Position numbers and translations under genes: made by a program
The notes under the pieces: model-generated
What the model was told of the DNA's origin: nothing
Seen by the model: only the letters and a program-made list of their open reading frames with translations
Database searches by the model: none
NCBI GenBank assembly: GCA_029448655.1
Contig: JACCLO010000004.1
Location: 2,852,001-2,916,000 of the forward strand
From: Wolfiporia cocos
Taxonomy: Eukaryota > Basidiomycota > Agaricomycetes > Polyporales > Phaeolaceae
Reading direction: 5' to 3'
DNA: 64,000 nt
Part shown: one piece after another, positions 42,348 through 53,487 of the stretch
Position numbering within the stretch: the stretch's first letter is position 1
Layout of the letters: every line of letters starts with the position of its first letter

Positions 42348-43401
42348 ATGCCCAAAGCCCGAAAACCCAAACGCAAGGTACCCGTCACAAAAGCCGAGTC
42401 TTCAACGCACCCCGGATCGTCCAGCAATCCTGCTGCGACCCGCACTCTCATTCGGCGGTTCCATGTGCTCCTCAAACAGAAGACTCAGCTTGAGAAGGAG
42501 ATCCGGGATGGGACCGTGTCCAACGGGCGGGATGCGAAGCTCTCCCTGATGGAGATTGAGCGGGAAATTGAAGAGCTTGGTGGACTGGGTGCGTATCAGA
42601 GGATGTCAACTATTGGGCAAGGGAGTGATCGAGGGGGCGGGAGCGAGAAGGTATTTATCGGCTGGCTCCAAGAGCTGGGCATCCACAGTCGAATGCAGAC
42701 GGAGAAGAAGCGACTCCGGTGCGCCTGATCTTCTCCCTCGTGCTACTATGTACAGCTATTGACCTGCAGCATTGTCTGCACCAACATCCAGGTTGCTCGA
42801 GGTAGGCGCATTGAAGCCGGACAACTATGCCTCTTGCTCTTCGTGGATTGATCCCCTTCCTATTGACCTGCGTTCGAACCACCCGTCGATCATGGAACAA
42901 GACTTTCTGCTCATTGACGAGGCAGAACATCGAGAAAGATGGGATGCCATCAGCCTCAGTCTTGTCCTCAATTTTGTTCCCGATGCCAAAGACCGTGGTT
43001 AGTATGTCTTCCAGCTCACTCATGGAAGTCTGTTTCAACGAAGTAATAGGGAAGATGCTCAGGCTAGCATATTCGTTGCTTCGACAGGACGGTGTTCTGT
43101 TTCTGGCGGTATGTTGCTATTGTCCATAATGATGAACTAACTTGATCTAATTTACCGCCATTAGCTCCCGCTTCCCTGTATCTCAAACTCTCGTTATTTC
43201 ACCCTGGAACATCTAGATGGGCTGATGCAATCCATCGGATTCTCCACTGTAAAGACACGGTGGAAAGAAGGCGGCAAGATGGCATATTGGGTTTTCTGCA
43301 AAGGACCTGCTACATCCATTACACGAAACGATCAAGCATTGTACGAGAAGAAGACGGTCCTTCGTACCGGCAAGAGGAATAACTTCACGATACTCTTGTA
43401 A
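42348..43401 (+). CDS. BMT2: 25S rRNA adenine-N1 methyltransferase
   Basis: MPKARKPKRKVPVTKAESST is a basic nucleolar-type N-terminus. Next LIRRFHVLLKQKTQLEKEI, GGLGAYQRMSTIGQGSDRGG then SEKVFIGWLQELG. A GTGCGC...CAG intron joins KKRLR to LLEVGALKPDNYASCSSWID, the SAM-binding loop. PIDLRSNHPSIMEQDFLLID, WDAISLSLVLNFVPDAKDRG, a second intron, then KMLRLAYSLLRQDGVLFLA, a third, LPLPCISNSRYFTLEHLDGL and a basic C-terminus. The YQxxSxxGQ...FIGWL, DPLPIDL and SLVLNFVP blocks are those of Bmt2 (m1A on helix 65 of 25S rRNA in yeast). The start lies 234 bp from the CACTA end, so its promoter may be partly transposon-derived. Confidence 0.92.
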
Positions 43402-44363
43402 GATGCAGTCTGCATGCTACAATAGCATTTCTTCTGTCCATATACTCTAATATACTGACCGCGATATATCAACTGGTTGCGATTTTGCGAACATGTGCAT
43501 TGCGTGTATTATTAATACGGACAGTGGCCATGTTAACCGTGATCGCTACCCGTCGATATCCTGCGGGGAAGAAGTAGCGCCGCAGGCCGACCTAGTGGTC
43601 ACAATGCCTTCTAGGTCTGTTACCATGTTGCGCCAGTCATAATCCTATGGAATAAAGTATCCATCATTTGATATACTGGGTTTGACGTGAGGCGTCGAGG
43701 TCTATATATTCCGATCCACAATCGATCGCTGCCAATGATAAATAATTGCGAACGCCACCCGTAGACGTGACCAAGGAGAAGCCGGTGTGTAAGCGCTCGT
43801 ATGGAGCGCAAATTCTAGTGAGTTCCATGAGACGACATAGTGGTACTTTGCATTGGAAGGATAGATTCTCGGAGTCCTCGCGAGTGATCTTGGTCGACGG
43901 AACCGCGTATCATGGACATGAAAACGCGATCAGGTGACCGCGTTGTGGGCGTGCCACAATTCACAGTCAATAGTCTTCCAAGACCAAAATTCCCCAGCCC
44001 AGACGCCCGAAGGCTGTCATCTTCTCTGCTGCAATAGTCAAACATCGCCGGGGTATTGCAGTCTTCGACTGATTTATGAGCACGCTATAATTTTGATCAC
44101 CTAACTTCAGGGATTACCAAGGACCTTGCCGCAAATTTTGCAATACGTTTGTTCTCAGTAATGTTTCCATGCTTATCCTCGCAAATCGTGGTCATAACCG
44201 GAACCGCATCTGAGATACCTGGCATCATATTATCAGGGAAATGACTGGGAGCCAAAAGTAGAGAAGCTCCCGCCATGTCAGAGAGCAACTGTTTAGTTAC
44301 ATTTTTATGATGAATCTGATTACATGGTTCAACATTTCACGCTAGATAGATAGCATCATCTCT
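43402..44363. other. Convergent 3' spacer BMT2 / DLD1
   Basis: 960 bp, AT-richer. A 63-codon minus ORF (44097-44288, with MAGASLLLAPSHFPDNMMPG) reads like protein but has no partner exon or family I can name. Confidence 0.4.
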
Positions 44364-46896
44364 TCACTCCTTTTTGCCATTATTGACTGGGTCCGGATAC
44401 AGCTGTTACGTGGTGTTCAGCGTGTTTCATCATGTAAAGGAGAAATGAACTGCACACCTTGCTTGGATTGAGGATATTCGACGGATCAATAGCGCGTTTA
44501 ATTGTCCTCATCAGCTCGACCGTGTCTTCACCCAGCTCCTCTGTGAGGTATTCCTTCTTTCCAACACCAACACCGTGTTCGCCAGTGCCTATTCGTGCCA
44601 ATATTTCAGCCAGCTCTTTGTGAGACTGGAAATGCAGGAACACTCACAGGTTCCGTCTAATCTGATGGCACGGTGCACGAGTCGGTGTACGGCCTCGCTC
44701 ACAGATTCGAGCTCCTTGTCGTCCTTGAACAAAATCAATGCATGGAAATTGCCTGAGGATCTCTGATGAGCGAAAATTTACGATGGCTCGACGAAGCTGT
44801 TCTTACCGTCCCCTACGTGTCCGACAATAGTCGACTGCAGTTTGTTCTCCGCCAAATCTTTCTTCGTCTCATACACCAGCTGCGGCAAGCGAGATGTCGG
44901 AACACTGGTCCATGGTAGACACCTTAAGTATGTATTTAAAGCAGTCGATACGGTCCACTCACCACACGTCGGTCGTCCAGCACTTCGCCCCGGGTACGCT
45001 TCCGATGGTGCTGATGAGCGCGTATTTTCGGCTCTCCCACAGCTCCTCCGCCTCTTGATCCGTCTTTGCGAATTCGAAGCGTGTGCTCCCGTGTCGCGCG
45101 ACGGTCGCCTGTACCGCCTTCGCTGTTGCCGCGATCGCCTCGTCATTGCCCTGTATTTTGAAGAAGAGCGTATCCGAGACGGGTAGCTTGCGCGAGACCT
45201 CGCCCGTGGTATTGATGGCATTCATCACTGTGAACGCAAGCTCGCGCTCGAGTCAGGAGGCATCACACGACGAAAACCTACTGTGGTCGTCGAGTAGCTC
45301 AACACATTCTGCAATTGGGATTGTAAGATTCGAACCCTTGGCAGCATAATACGTCGAGCTCACGTAGATGTGGCCCATGTGGGCTGTTGAGGATCTCCTG
45401 CACGGCGCTCACTGCGTGGTTGACGTCCGGGAATTGTGCCATCGCCACCTTCGTCGGGATCAAAGGCGCCAAACGAAGAGTTGCTATAAACGGGGCAGGT
45501 GAATGGTGGTGGTCGTCGCGTAACATATTGTGAATGCATACCCTCGGTAACAATCCCCAAAGTACCCTCAGCACCGATAAAGAGCTTCGTGAGGTCGAAG
45601 CCGGCAGCGGACTTGCGAGCTCGCCTGCGGGTCTTAATAACCTTGCCGTTTGGTAGCACTGCTGTCTGCACATTCACATCATGACTATCTGTCCGGTACA
45701 TAGACCGAGAGCCTTCAACGTACGATGTTCAAGAACCATTCGCTTTTTGCTGTCCCGTAGCGTACAGCGTTGGCTAAGCAAGCAAGCGTATTAGTTCTGC
45801 TTGGCGTTGACACGAACGAGCCTCAAAGTACGTACTGCCAGAGCAACCAGTGCCAATCATGCCGCCAATCGTCTGGTGAGAGTGAGTCAGCTACAAGACG
45901 GCCACGTAAGTTACAAACGAATATGCTCACTGCTCCTGGTCCTGGGTCCAGCTATGACAAATGTAAGATCATCGTACGGCAGGGTTCTAGTGGACAAGCG
46001 CACAGGGAAGAAGAGTGGAATACCCTTCTCCTTCAAAGTCTGGTTGATGGTCTCCCATTGAACACCGGACTGGCAGATGAGATCACCATCATTTTCTGCG
46101 AGTCATAGCCAGCGATACTCAGTGGTTCTATCTGATCTGCCTGCGAAACTCCACACACCATGGATTTCAAGGATTTTGTCCATTCCCGACATGTCTAGAC
46201 AGATATCTCCAGTAGGATACTGTCGCATACAGCGCATCATCAGTATCAAAGCAGTTTCGGGCTCAAAACAACGTGTACCCCAGAGAAATGCCCCTCGAGA
46301 CTGGTCGCGCCACTGTATGGCACAATGGGCACGCGGTACTTCCGCGCAATATTTACGACCTTCACGACGTCTTCCGTGCTCTGCGGGCGCACCACAACTG
46401 AATGTGGCGAGGTTGGATGATACGAGTTGTCCGAGTGACCATAAGTATTCAAAACATCTGGGTCTGTAGTGACGGCGTCCTCGCCAGGGAGTGCGGTACG
46501 CAGCTCAGCGATGGCCCGCTGAACATCCTCATTAGACGCGTACTGCGACGCATTTGGAGGTACTGGTAGGGCATGGTCTCTGCTAGTCTTGGAGGTTTGT
46601 TCAGGGTGTACAGTATCGCCATGCCCGACGCTGACGCCGTCCAAATGAATGGTACGTCTGCTCTGAACGTAGTATCCGAGAGCAAGAGTGAGGCCTGCAC
46701 CCAGGACGAAACCTTGCAGTCCCCTGAAGCTGCCCGAGTCATTCTCAGGTTTCACCCGCGTGGACATGGGACGCATCGATGCATTGTTGAACTGTAACCC
46801 TGCGAGGCCTTGGGTGCGCGCGCATGAACGCGCTGATGCCCTAGCCAGCAGGCCAGGTGCTGAACGGCGTGTCACGGTTAACGGCGTGAAAGTCAT
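44364..46896 (-). CDS. DLD1: Mitochondrial D-lactate dehydrogenase (cytochrome)
   Basis: ATG 46896 opens [20 protein letters not shown], an arginine-rich presequence, followed by one membrane span ([17 protein letters not shown]), typical of intermembrane-space Dld1. FAD domain: [115 protein letters not shown]. Cap domain: [87 protein letters not shown] then KKE and TGA. The enzyme oxidises D-lactate to pyruvate and passes electrons to cytochrome c; it also clears D-lactate from the methylglyoxal pathway. Seven or more short introns. Confidence 0.93.
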
Positions 46897-47050
46897 TTCT
46901 AGCTATGTCCGGCTGAGGGCGGTGTGGTCGTAAGCAAGCAAGATAATGGAGGGGGGCGCATTCATAGGCCCCCGGAATTTCGGAGTGCCACTGCGTCGTT
47001 GCGTTCTAAAAGTCGCAACGCCGCTGTGACGACTCGCGTTCAATCGCGTG

Positions 47051-47058
47051 TCACGTGA
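47051..47058. promoter_or_regulatory. TCACGTGA palindrome, copy 1
   Basis: CACGTG E-box core with flanking T/A, the form bound by Cbf1-like bHLH factors in fungi. Directly followed by the GA microsatellite. Confidence 0.45.
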
Positions 47059-47061
47059 AAT

Positions 47062-47080
47062 TGAGAGAGAGAGAGAGAGA
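47062..47080 (+). repeat. (GA)n microsatellite
   Basis: Nine or so uninterrupted GA steps. Confidence 0.85.
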
Positions 47081-47452
47081 CAACCATTTATACCCCGCAG
47101 TCAGTATCCTATGTACATGTGCGGCAGCTAACTAGAGCCACGGTGAAAGTAAAGATTATCGCAGTAATGAGTAGGGTGGTGTGAGCGGTCGTACTTGTGT
47201 TAGGTATCGTAACGGAATGTCATGGTCGTTGCCTGTAATGGCAGTGATGTTGGCTTACCCTGGGTCGAAAATCCTTCGGGGGCCGTCTTGTTTGATAAAT
47301 GCGCAGGAGTGTTTGAGGAATGATATTATTGCCCGCCAGCCTTTGACGGTACCGAGGATGAATGAGAGTTGCAGCGAAGGCGAAGCTGTTCGAAGGAAAG
47401 AACGTGCGTGGTTGTGTAAAGGGCAGTGCAGTAAGACGTGACGTCTCGTCTG

Positions 47453-47460
47453 TCACGTGA
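47453..47460. promoter_or_regulatory. TCACGTGA palindrome, copy 2
   Basis: Same palindrome and same AATTGAGA flank as copy 1, 402 bp away. Confidence 0.45.
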
Positions 47461-47647
47461 AATTGAGATTATGATCTATTCTGTCAAGTCACCGCGATCC
47501 CGGTAATTCTCCTCGCATCCTGTAGATCCTCGGGCATTTACTGCCGTGAACCACTGAAGCTGCTGCCTGCGGTCAACTCCTTCGTTCTCATTACACTAGC
47601 GAACATTATACAGGCTGGCTCATCACCGGTAGCCCGGGCTTGGTTTA

Positions 47648-50600
47648 ATGTCTGCAGAATTCCATGATTCTGCAATCGCACAGATCAGGGATACTATTGC
47701 CCGTCTCCGATCTCCAGTTCCTGCCGAGTCTACTCTCTATCAGCTATTGTGTGCACCCCTAGCTTGTCTTGGTCTCCTTCCTCCGCGCTTCAGGCAACAC
47801 GCGGACTTGGCCATCCCAAGCGACCAGTTCAGCATTTCTCGGCACATACCACTCTTTCAAAGTGCCCTCCTTGAGCATGTCATACCGGCATGGGAGCCTG
47901 TGCTAGTACGAGAGGACTCTTACGCGCTAGTTGAGCAGTACTTTTGTCCAGATGCTATCTCGTTTGCCTCCCCTGCTGCAGGCCAGGTAGCGGTTCACGC
48001 GTACTCAACAATTCTCTCGTCTCCGCTGACTGAGCTATCAATACGCTTGCTAGTGAAACTTGTTGAGGCATACCCAATCGATGTCTTGCACACGGTGGTG
48101 TTTCGACAGCAGTCTAGCAATACTGCCGGAAAACAAATTGTCGCATGGGAGGATTGTGTGCGTAATGTAGCAGCAATACCGGGCAAAGTAGCCAACGCGG
48201 CTGGACCCAGGGGCGATATCCCTTCGGAATTAGAGCAAGGCCAATACTTTAACAGATTGAGTGTGCGCTGTGATTGTCTGATATCGACACTGTCTAAGAG
48301 CCATTCTCAAGGTAAGTGCTCATTGGACCTTTCACTAAGCGAGACTGAGCACGCTGCACAGAACACATCTCATCATTGGCCTATCTTCTCACGAAGTTGG
48401 TCAATATTGGCATCTTCGCACCGTCGAGGCCTTCGTCACCTGCTCAGCCATCTTTCTTCCAAGCCACTCTTCCGTCAATACGATACCGCGTCGTCACAGA
48501 AGATACGCAGTACCTCAGCATCTGGCGCAAGATATTGTTTTCGTTATCTTCCTCCCTTACAATTCACTCTATCGTCACTTCGCTGTTCAGCCATCTTACA
48601 GATGAGCCATTCGACCTAGACACTGATACGCGTGTACGGTCCTTAGTCAAGCGCGAAGCTGTCCTGCTACGGCAACTGCTTGGAACATTCAAAGTAGACG
48701 ATGGAGAGCTTCTAGATGTGTTTAGCGCAGTTGCACTAGGTCGAGAATGGAGCGAGAAGCATGCGCGTATTTTCGCATGCTGGACTGCTAGTGCTGAGAC
48801 CAATCACACTGATATCGAAGGTATATTTTTCAACCCTGTGTACAATATTGATCTAACGAATGCTGCAGGCCTTGAGGCTATGCTTGCTAGAGTGGTCGAC
48901 ATCTGGGCTAACCCCGATCATGTCAGGCACTCCCTGCTCTCGCGGCACCATTGTAGGTTCTTGGATAGGATTGCCTGGGCGATCACTAACCAAGCCTAGA
49001 TCTCACATCCCTCCTACTACTCATACTGCATTCGTTCCACCTCCCGCGCGACGCCGCACGACCGATATTCGAGAGACTTGCGTCTTCCCCGTCATTTATA
49101 AAATCAATCGCGACGTATATCTCTCATCTGGATCCGGCAGTTCGCGATTGTGGGCTGCTGGTAGCCGAAGAGGTGGCGCTTGGGACGGGAAAGAAGCTGG
49201 ACTTTGGGTGCTGGGACAGGGAGGATGAGGGTAAAGGGTGGTGCCGACGACTGCGGCAGCTCTTGCAGGAGCGTGATGCAGACGCCGATATCAATTTAGC
49301 TTTGCAAGAAGACAACGGAGTGGTCATGGAGCCAGGACCTAAAGCGACAAACCCTGCCAGTGGATCAATGGCGGTGGATGGCTCGGAGCAGCCTAGAAAA
49401 CCTGTCGTACAAGACTCGGATGATGATTCAGACAACGACTCGCTAATAGGCTACGCCTCCTCGCCGGTATCCTCACGATCTCCCTCACCGACCCCATCCG
49501 AGCTGTACGAGACCGAGAAGGACCCGACACTCAATGTGGGGAAGAAGAAGATCGCGCGTCCGGTCTATCTCGCACAGCTCGGCGAGATGGTCCGGAGCAC
49601 GTCTGGGTTGCGCACAGAACAGGAGAACATGGAAGTTGAGAAGACGGAGATCGCGCTCGATGTTGCGGAGGAGCTCATCAGGAGGAAGAGCACGTATGGT
49701 ACTGAGCTTGGTGAGTCGAACAGTGCAAGGTTTCGTGTATAGTGGTGGAACTGACCGTTGTGGGTCAGAGGAAAATGCGGTCAATCTCACGCATGGGTTC
49801 CTCGGTCTGCAGGACAACTATGATATCGAGGGCTTTGAAGAGAAACGGCAAACTGCTCTGAATGCCCTCGTGGTCTGTTGCTCCAGGAAGGCCGCTCCGT
49901 AAGTTTGCACATGCCACAACGCTGCTTTATTTTCTCATCTTAGTGTACAGTGTTCTCATCGAAGAATTCTTCCGAAACCAATATTCGACAACTCAACGAT
50001 ACGCCATCCTGAATGCGCTTGCTCTGGGCGGCAGGGAGCTCGCCTCTCTACCAATACCGCCTTCTCGAGTAATAGGGCCAGACCGTCTATCGTTTCCAAG
50101 CAAACGCCTGCCGCCTGCACTTCACAAGAAGTACATCACTGCTGCTGACCAGAGTAACGCCAATCCTGTACAGATGCTGCTGGACGATATCAGCCGACAG
50201 GCAATAGACAACACCGCCGAATCATCGGCCGACAAAGTGCCCGAGCTTGTTCGCGAACGACGACTCCGCATTCGCCAACCTGCAAAGGTCACCGAAGTCA
50301 GCTCACTTAGTGCCATATCGCGGCTGCCTACCCAGACTGCTCCGCAGAAAATGACGACTTTTACCGAAGTTGCCGCGGAGTTCTTCATTTGCCCATTGAT
50401 CAACCGTTTCTGGTTGTTCTTGCGCGACGAGCAAACCCGCGAGGAGCGCACGAAGCTCCAGCCCATCCTGCACCAGTACCGCGGGGCCGGGACCGGTCTC
50501 GTCCTGAACGCTGTGGTACTCTCACGCCTGCTCAGCACCCTCGGGGTATTGGTTCACGCCGCACGGAACGCACGGGAGTGGCTGGCTATCATCGCCCCCG

Positions 50601-51019
50601 ATGCGCTTGAGCTTGCAGTAACTGTCGGCACGCGTCCCGTTTCGGTAGCTGAAGGGGAAGACGAAGAAGACGTGGGAGCTCCAGGGGTGGAAGCGGAAGC
50701 GAAGCATGAGCAGCCGGGGGGAGGAAGGAAGGAAGCAGCCGTACTTGTATCAGCACTGGAGCTCACTCTCATTGTTCTGGACGGGTGCCTTGACCTGGAT
50801 GGTGGGCGCTCCCTTGGGCTAGAGCACACCGCTTTGTTATTAGGTGTAAGTGAGTGGGCCGAGGAGGTTCTCAGCAAGCTCGATAAGGGAGCAAGAGTGC
50901 TTGGTGAAGGCGGCGCGCACGAAATTAAGCTGGGAAGGGCTGCGGCTGGTGTGGTGCTGAAGATTAGAGAACTTGGCGGTAAATGGGGACGCTCCATGAT
51001 TAATGTGGGATCTCTATAG
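47648..51019 (+). CDS. TEL2: Tel2, TTT-complex subunit (PIKK chaperone)
   Basis: Large alpha-helical protein from at least six exons. N-terminal part: MSAEFHDSAIAQIRDTIARL, LYQLLCAPLACLGLLPPRFR, HIPLFQSALLEHVIPAWEPV. Middle: YLLTKLVNIGIFAPSRP, REAVLLRQLLGTFKVDDGEL, then DLTSLLLLILHSFHLPRDAA and LVAEEVALGTGKKLDFG. An acidic patch VVQDSDDDSDNDSLIGYASS with SP/TP-rich sequence precedes RPVYLAQLGEMVRS (the Tel2 PVYLxxL block), TALNALVVCCSRKAAP, FFRNQYSTTQRYAILNALAL, TFTEVAAEFFICPLINRFWL. The protein, with Tti1 and Tti2, stabilises newly made PI3K-like kinases such as TOR, ATM and ATR. The SDDDSD patch resembles the CK2-phosphorylated site that, in other species, recruits R2TP-Hsp90. Confidence 0.88.
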
Positions 51020-53487
51020 TTTACCGTACGTTGGCTTCATGGTACATGTAGTACTATGTGGTATTTACCTGGCGAAGCCGGGTTGTCTGATGTACAGCAG
51101 CCGTGCACTACGGATACGCATAGTAGGCCGTAAACAGACTGCATTGTAACAATCGGTTATCTCATGACGATGCCTTCGAATGAGGCAGACAGGTTCGAGA
51201 TTCATCTGACAAACTAGCCTCCGTCAATGGTCTGCTCTCTGACTTCGGTATAGTGTGGATGCGACGCTCCGAGATGATCCTACTTGTATACGACTGATCT
51301 CACAATCCCACCAGGAATCAACTTGTTCCGCTCAAGACCCGCGGAGGCATGTAAAACGCGCGATTGTTGTAACTGACAGGAGACGGCGCTTCCAGCCAAC
51401 AAGAGTATCTCCTTCCAATTCTGCGCTCCGGTACCGTTCGGACTATGTCAATTACTGGTGCCTTGGATGATGCGCCGAGCATCACATAACAGCCTGACAC
51501 TGGCGGTGGCAGTGTCACGGTGAACACGGACGCAGCACAAAAACTGACCGCTGACCGCCAACAACTTGAAGACCGTGAGCCCGACAGCACAGCTATCTGA
51601 TAACGGGCGTCGAATCTGATTTCATACTCAAGCTATAGCACTATCGGTATCACTTGCCGCCGAGCTAGAGTCAGACTAATGTTTGATTTCACGCAGATGC
51701 GGGCGCATCATGTGCCGAAACCCGCACTCAAGTACTCATGTCAAAGTCACTGCGATTAATCTTCGCTTTGACCGCTGGCCGATCCGGTGCCAACTTGGGT
51801 AGTACTAGTGCATGCATATGATCGAGAGTTAATTTTCACCAGTAATTGCAGCCTAGTGCATGCATATGATCGAGAGTTAATTTTCACCAGTAATTGCAGC
51901 CTCAGAAGGGCTTACTGGCCGATGAATTGCACCCGAAAATGAATATTTGAATGGTGCCGCTGGATAATCCTGCACATGGTATAGATCGAATGGTACTTTG
52001 TATGTGTGCGAGCGATTGGGGACCGATCGGGACGCAGAAAACCGTTTGTGTAATTGCTAAGATCTAAGAGCTCATTTATTGGACCCAATTTTTCAAGGGG
52101 GGCAATGCAATGGAAGGGTCATGCGACGAATAAGGAAGCATAGTGAAAGGCATGTGTTCGACGAATGAGCACGAAGAAGTTTATGCTCAGCTCTCTGCTT
52201 CAGATTTGCCAGAACTCTCACCTACCAAACAAATTCCAGTGCGCGATGGAATCTTACTGCGAAATCTGCTTCATTGCCTTTCGAATACGCACCTTGTTTC
52301 ACTCATAGATCTCTGCATCTGGGCGAGAGGAAGTCAACATTTCAACAGATCTGATTACTGAGCTCTCAACGCTGCAGATATCGTTTTCACTTGCCGCTCA
52401 ATTGCAAGCCACTGGAATGACTCGACCAATCACAATGCACTTGACCTTTGCCCCAGGTCAAACCGGGATCAAACCGGGTAAAGCCCGACCCTGTGCGGCG
52501 GCTGCAAGATACAGCCAGGGCCTACAAAAGCCTACGCCTAAACTAGCAGGAACAGATCTCACGGTGGTGCACAACATACTACCTTCAAGTAAATCTGTTG
52601 AACGTGGATGCTGATGGACATCGTGAGTAAATCCTCAGCTACTATGAGGCCTGAGGTGCATACATGAGAATGACATATTACCCATATGTGATTAATGAGA
52701 TGTCTAATCTGAAAATGTATTCGCTGAATCATTTATAATAGACGCAGGTGAATGAACGTCATAGGAAGCTTCCCTTTCAAGGGATATCCCCCAGGCTCAC
52801 GTCCACGATAGTGTGTATCAAGTCCAGCCTGTCCGACGTTGTAGTGCGTGTGACTAATCATTATCTCTCTCCGGTGATTTGTGCTATGCGGTACGTAGAT
52901 TCTCTTTCAGGAATCGAAGGGCCACTATCGCACGTTCTGCGGGTGCGGCGCTTGTCAAAAAATACCAACCCGGGCGACAAGATCCCCATATGCCGTCAAT
53001 TAATACCATTCTTTATCGCAAATGATCTGCTCCGAGTAGAATTCCTGGCAACCGGCTCACTATATGGAACGTATTGCATTGACTGGGAGCAAAGCATCTC
53101 ATAACTTCTGGGGTAGTACCCTAGACCCTCGCCGAACTCAAAATAGCCTACTCCGAGAATGATAGGAATGTGTGGTGATATAGGAAGCTGTTTGCGGCAA
53201 TACGATCACTCGTTGTGCTTCGGGCCTATGCAGGCTGATGTCCAGCAACCAGGTCTGATTTATCCATCATTCATGGGCCAGACCTCCGCTGATCGTGCGC
53301 CTGGACCCTGTCAATTGTGGCTACATCTGAGGCGAAACACTAGCGCCGCAGAATATGATTTTTCCAGCGTTGCACTATAAAGCTAGCTGAGTTTCTATCG
53401 CACCGACACCGTGCTTGGGTCCCCAATCATCATCTTCCACCGACCCCAGACATTCTCATTCTCTCGACTTCACCCTATACCGCTCTG
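51020..53487. other. Gene-poor 2.5-kb stretch
   Basis: No ORF over about 118 codons, and the longest (52748-53104, +) begins at GTG with no matching family. Contains the 48-bp tandem duplication at 51805-51900. The last 100 bp, CT-rich, is the likely leader and promoter of the next gene. Confidence 0.45.
51805..51900 (+). repeat. Perfect tandem duplication, two 48-bp units
   Basis: Unit begins CTAGTGCATGCATATGATCG and ends CCAGTAATTGCAGC; the two copies are identical. Confidence 0.92.

Larger units (their letters stand above)
46897..47647. promoter_or_regulatory. Divergent promoter DLD1 / TEL2
   Basis: 751 bp between start codons. Holds a (GA)n tract at 47062-47080 and two copies of an 18-nt element, TGTCACGTGAAATTGAGA (47049-47066 and 47451-47468), each with the palindrome TCACGTGA, plus a TGACGT step at 47439-47444. 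Confidence 0.55.

Noticed and set aside
44097..44288. 63-codon minus ORF near the DLD1 3' end
   Set aside because: Could be an alternative last exon, but DLD1 already ends properly at 44364 and no splice link was found.
45299..45350. tRNA T-loop-like string on the minus strand
   Set aside because: It is DLD1 coding sequence ([10 protein letters not shown]); no cloverleaf could be drawn.
51180..51215. GGTTCGAGATTC resembling a tRNA T-arm
   Set aside because: No matching acceptor or anticodon arms nearby.
52748..53104. 118-codon plus ORF
   Set aside because: Begins at GTG, no family, no neighbouring exon.
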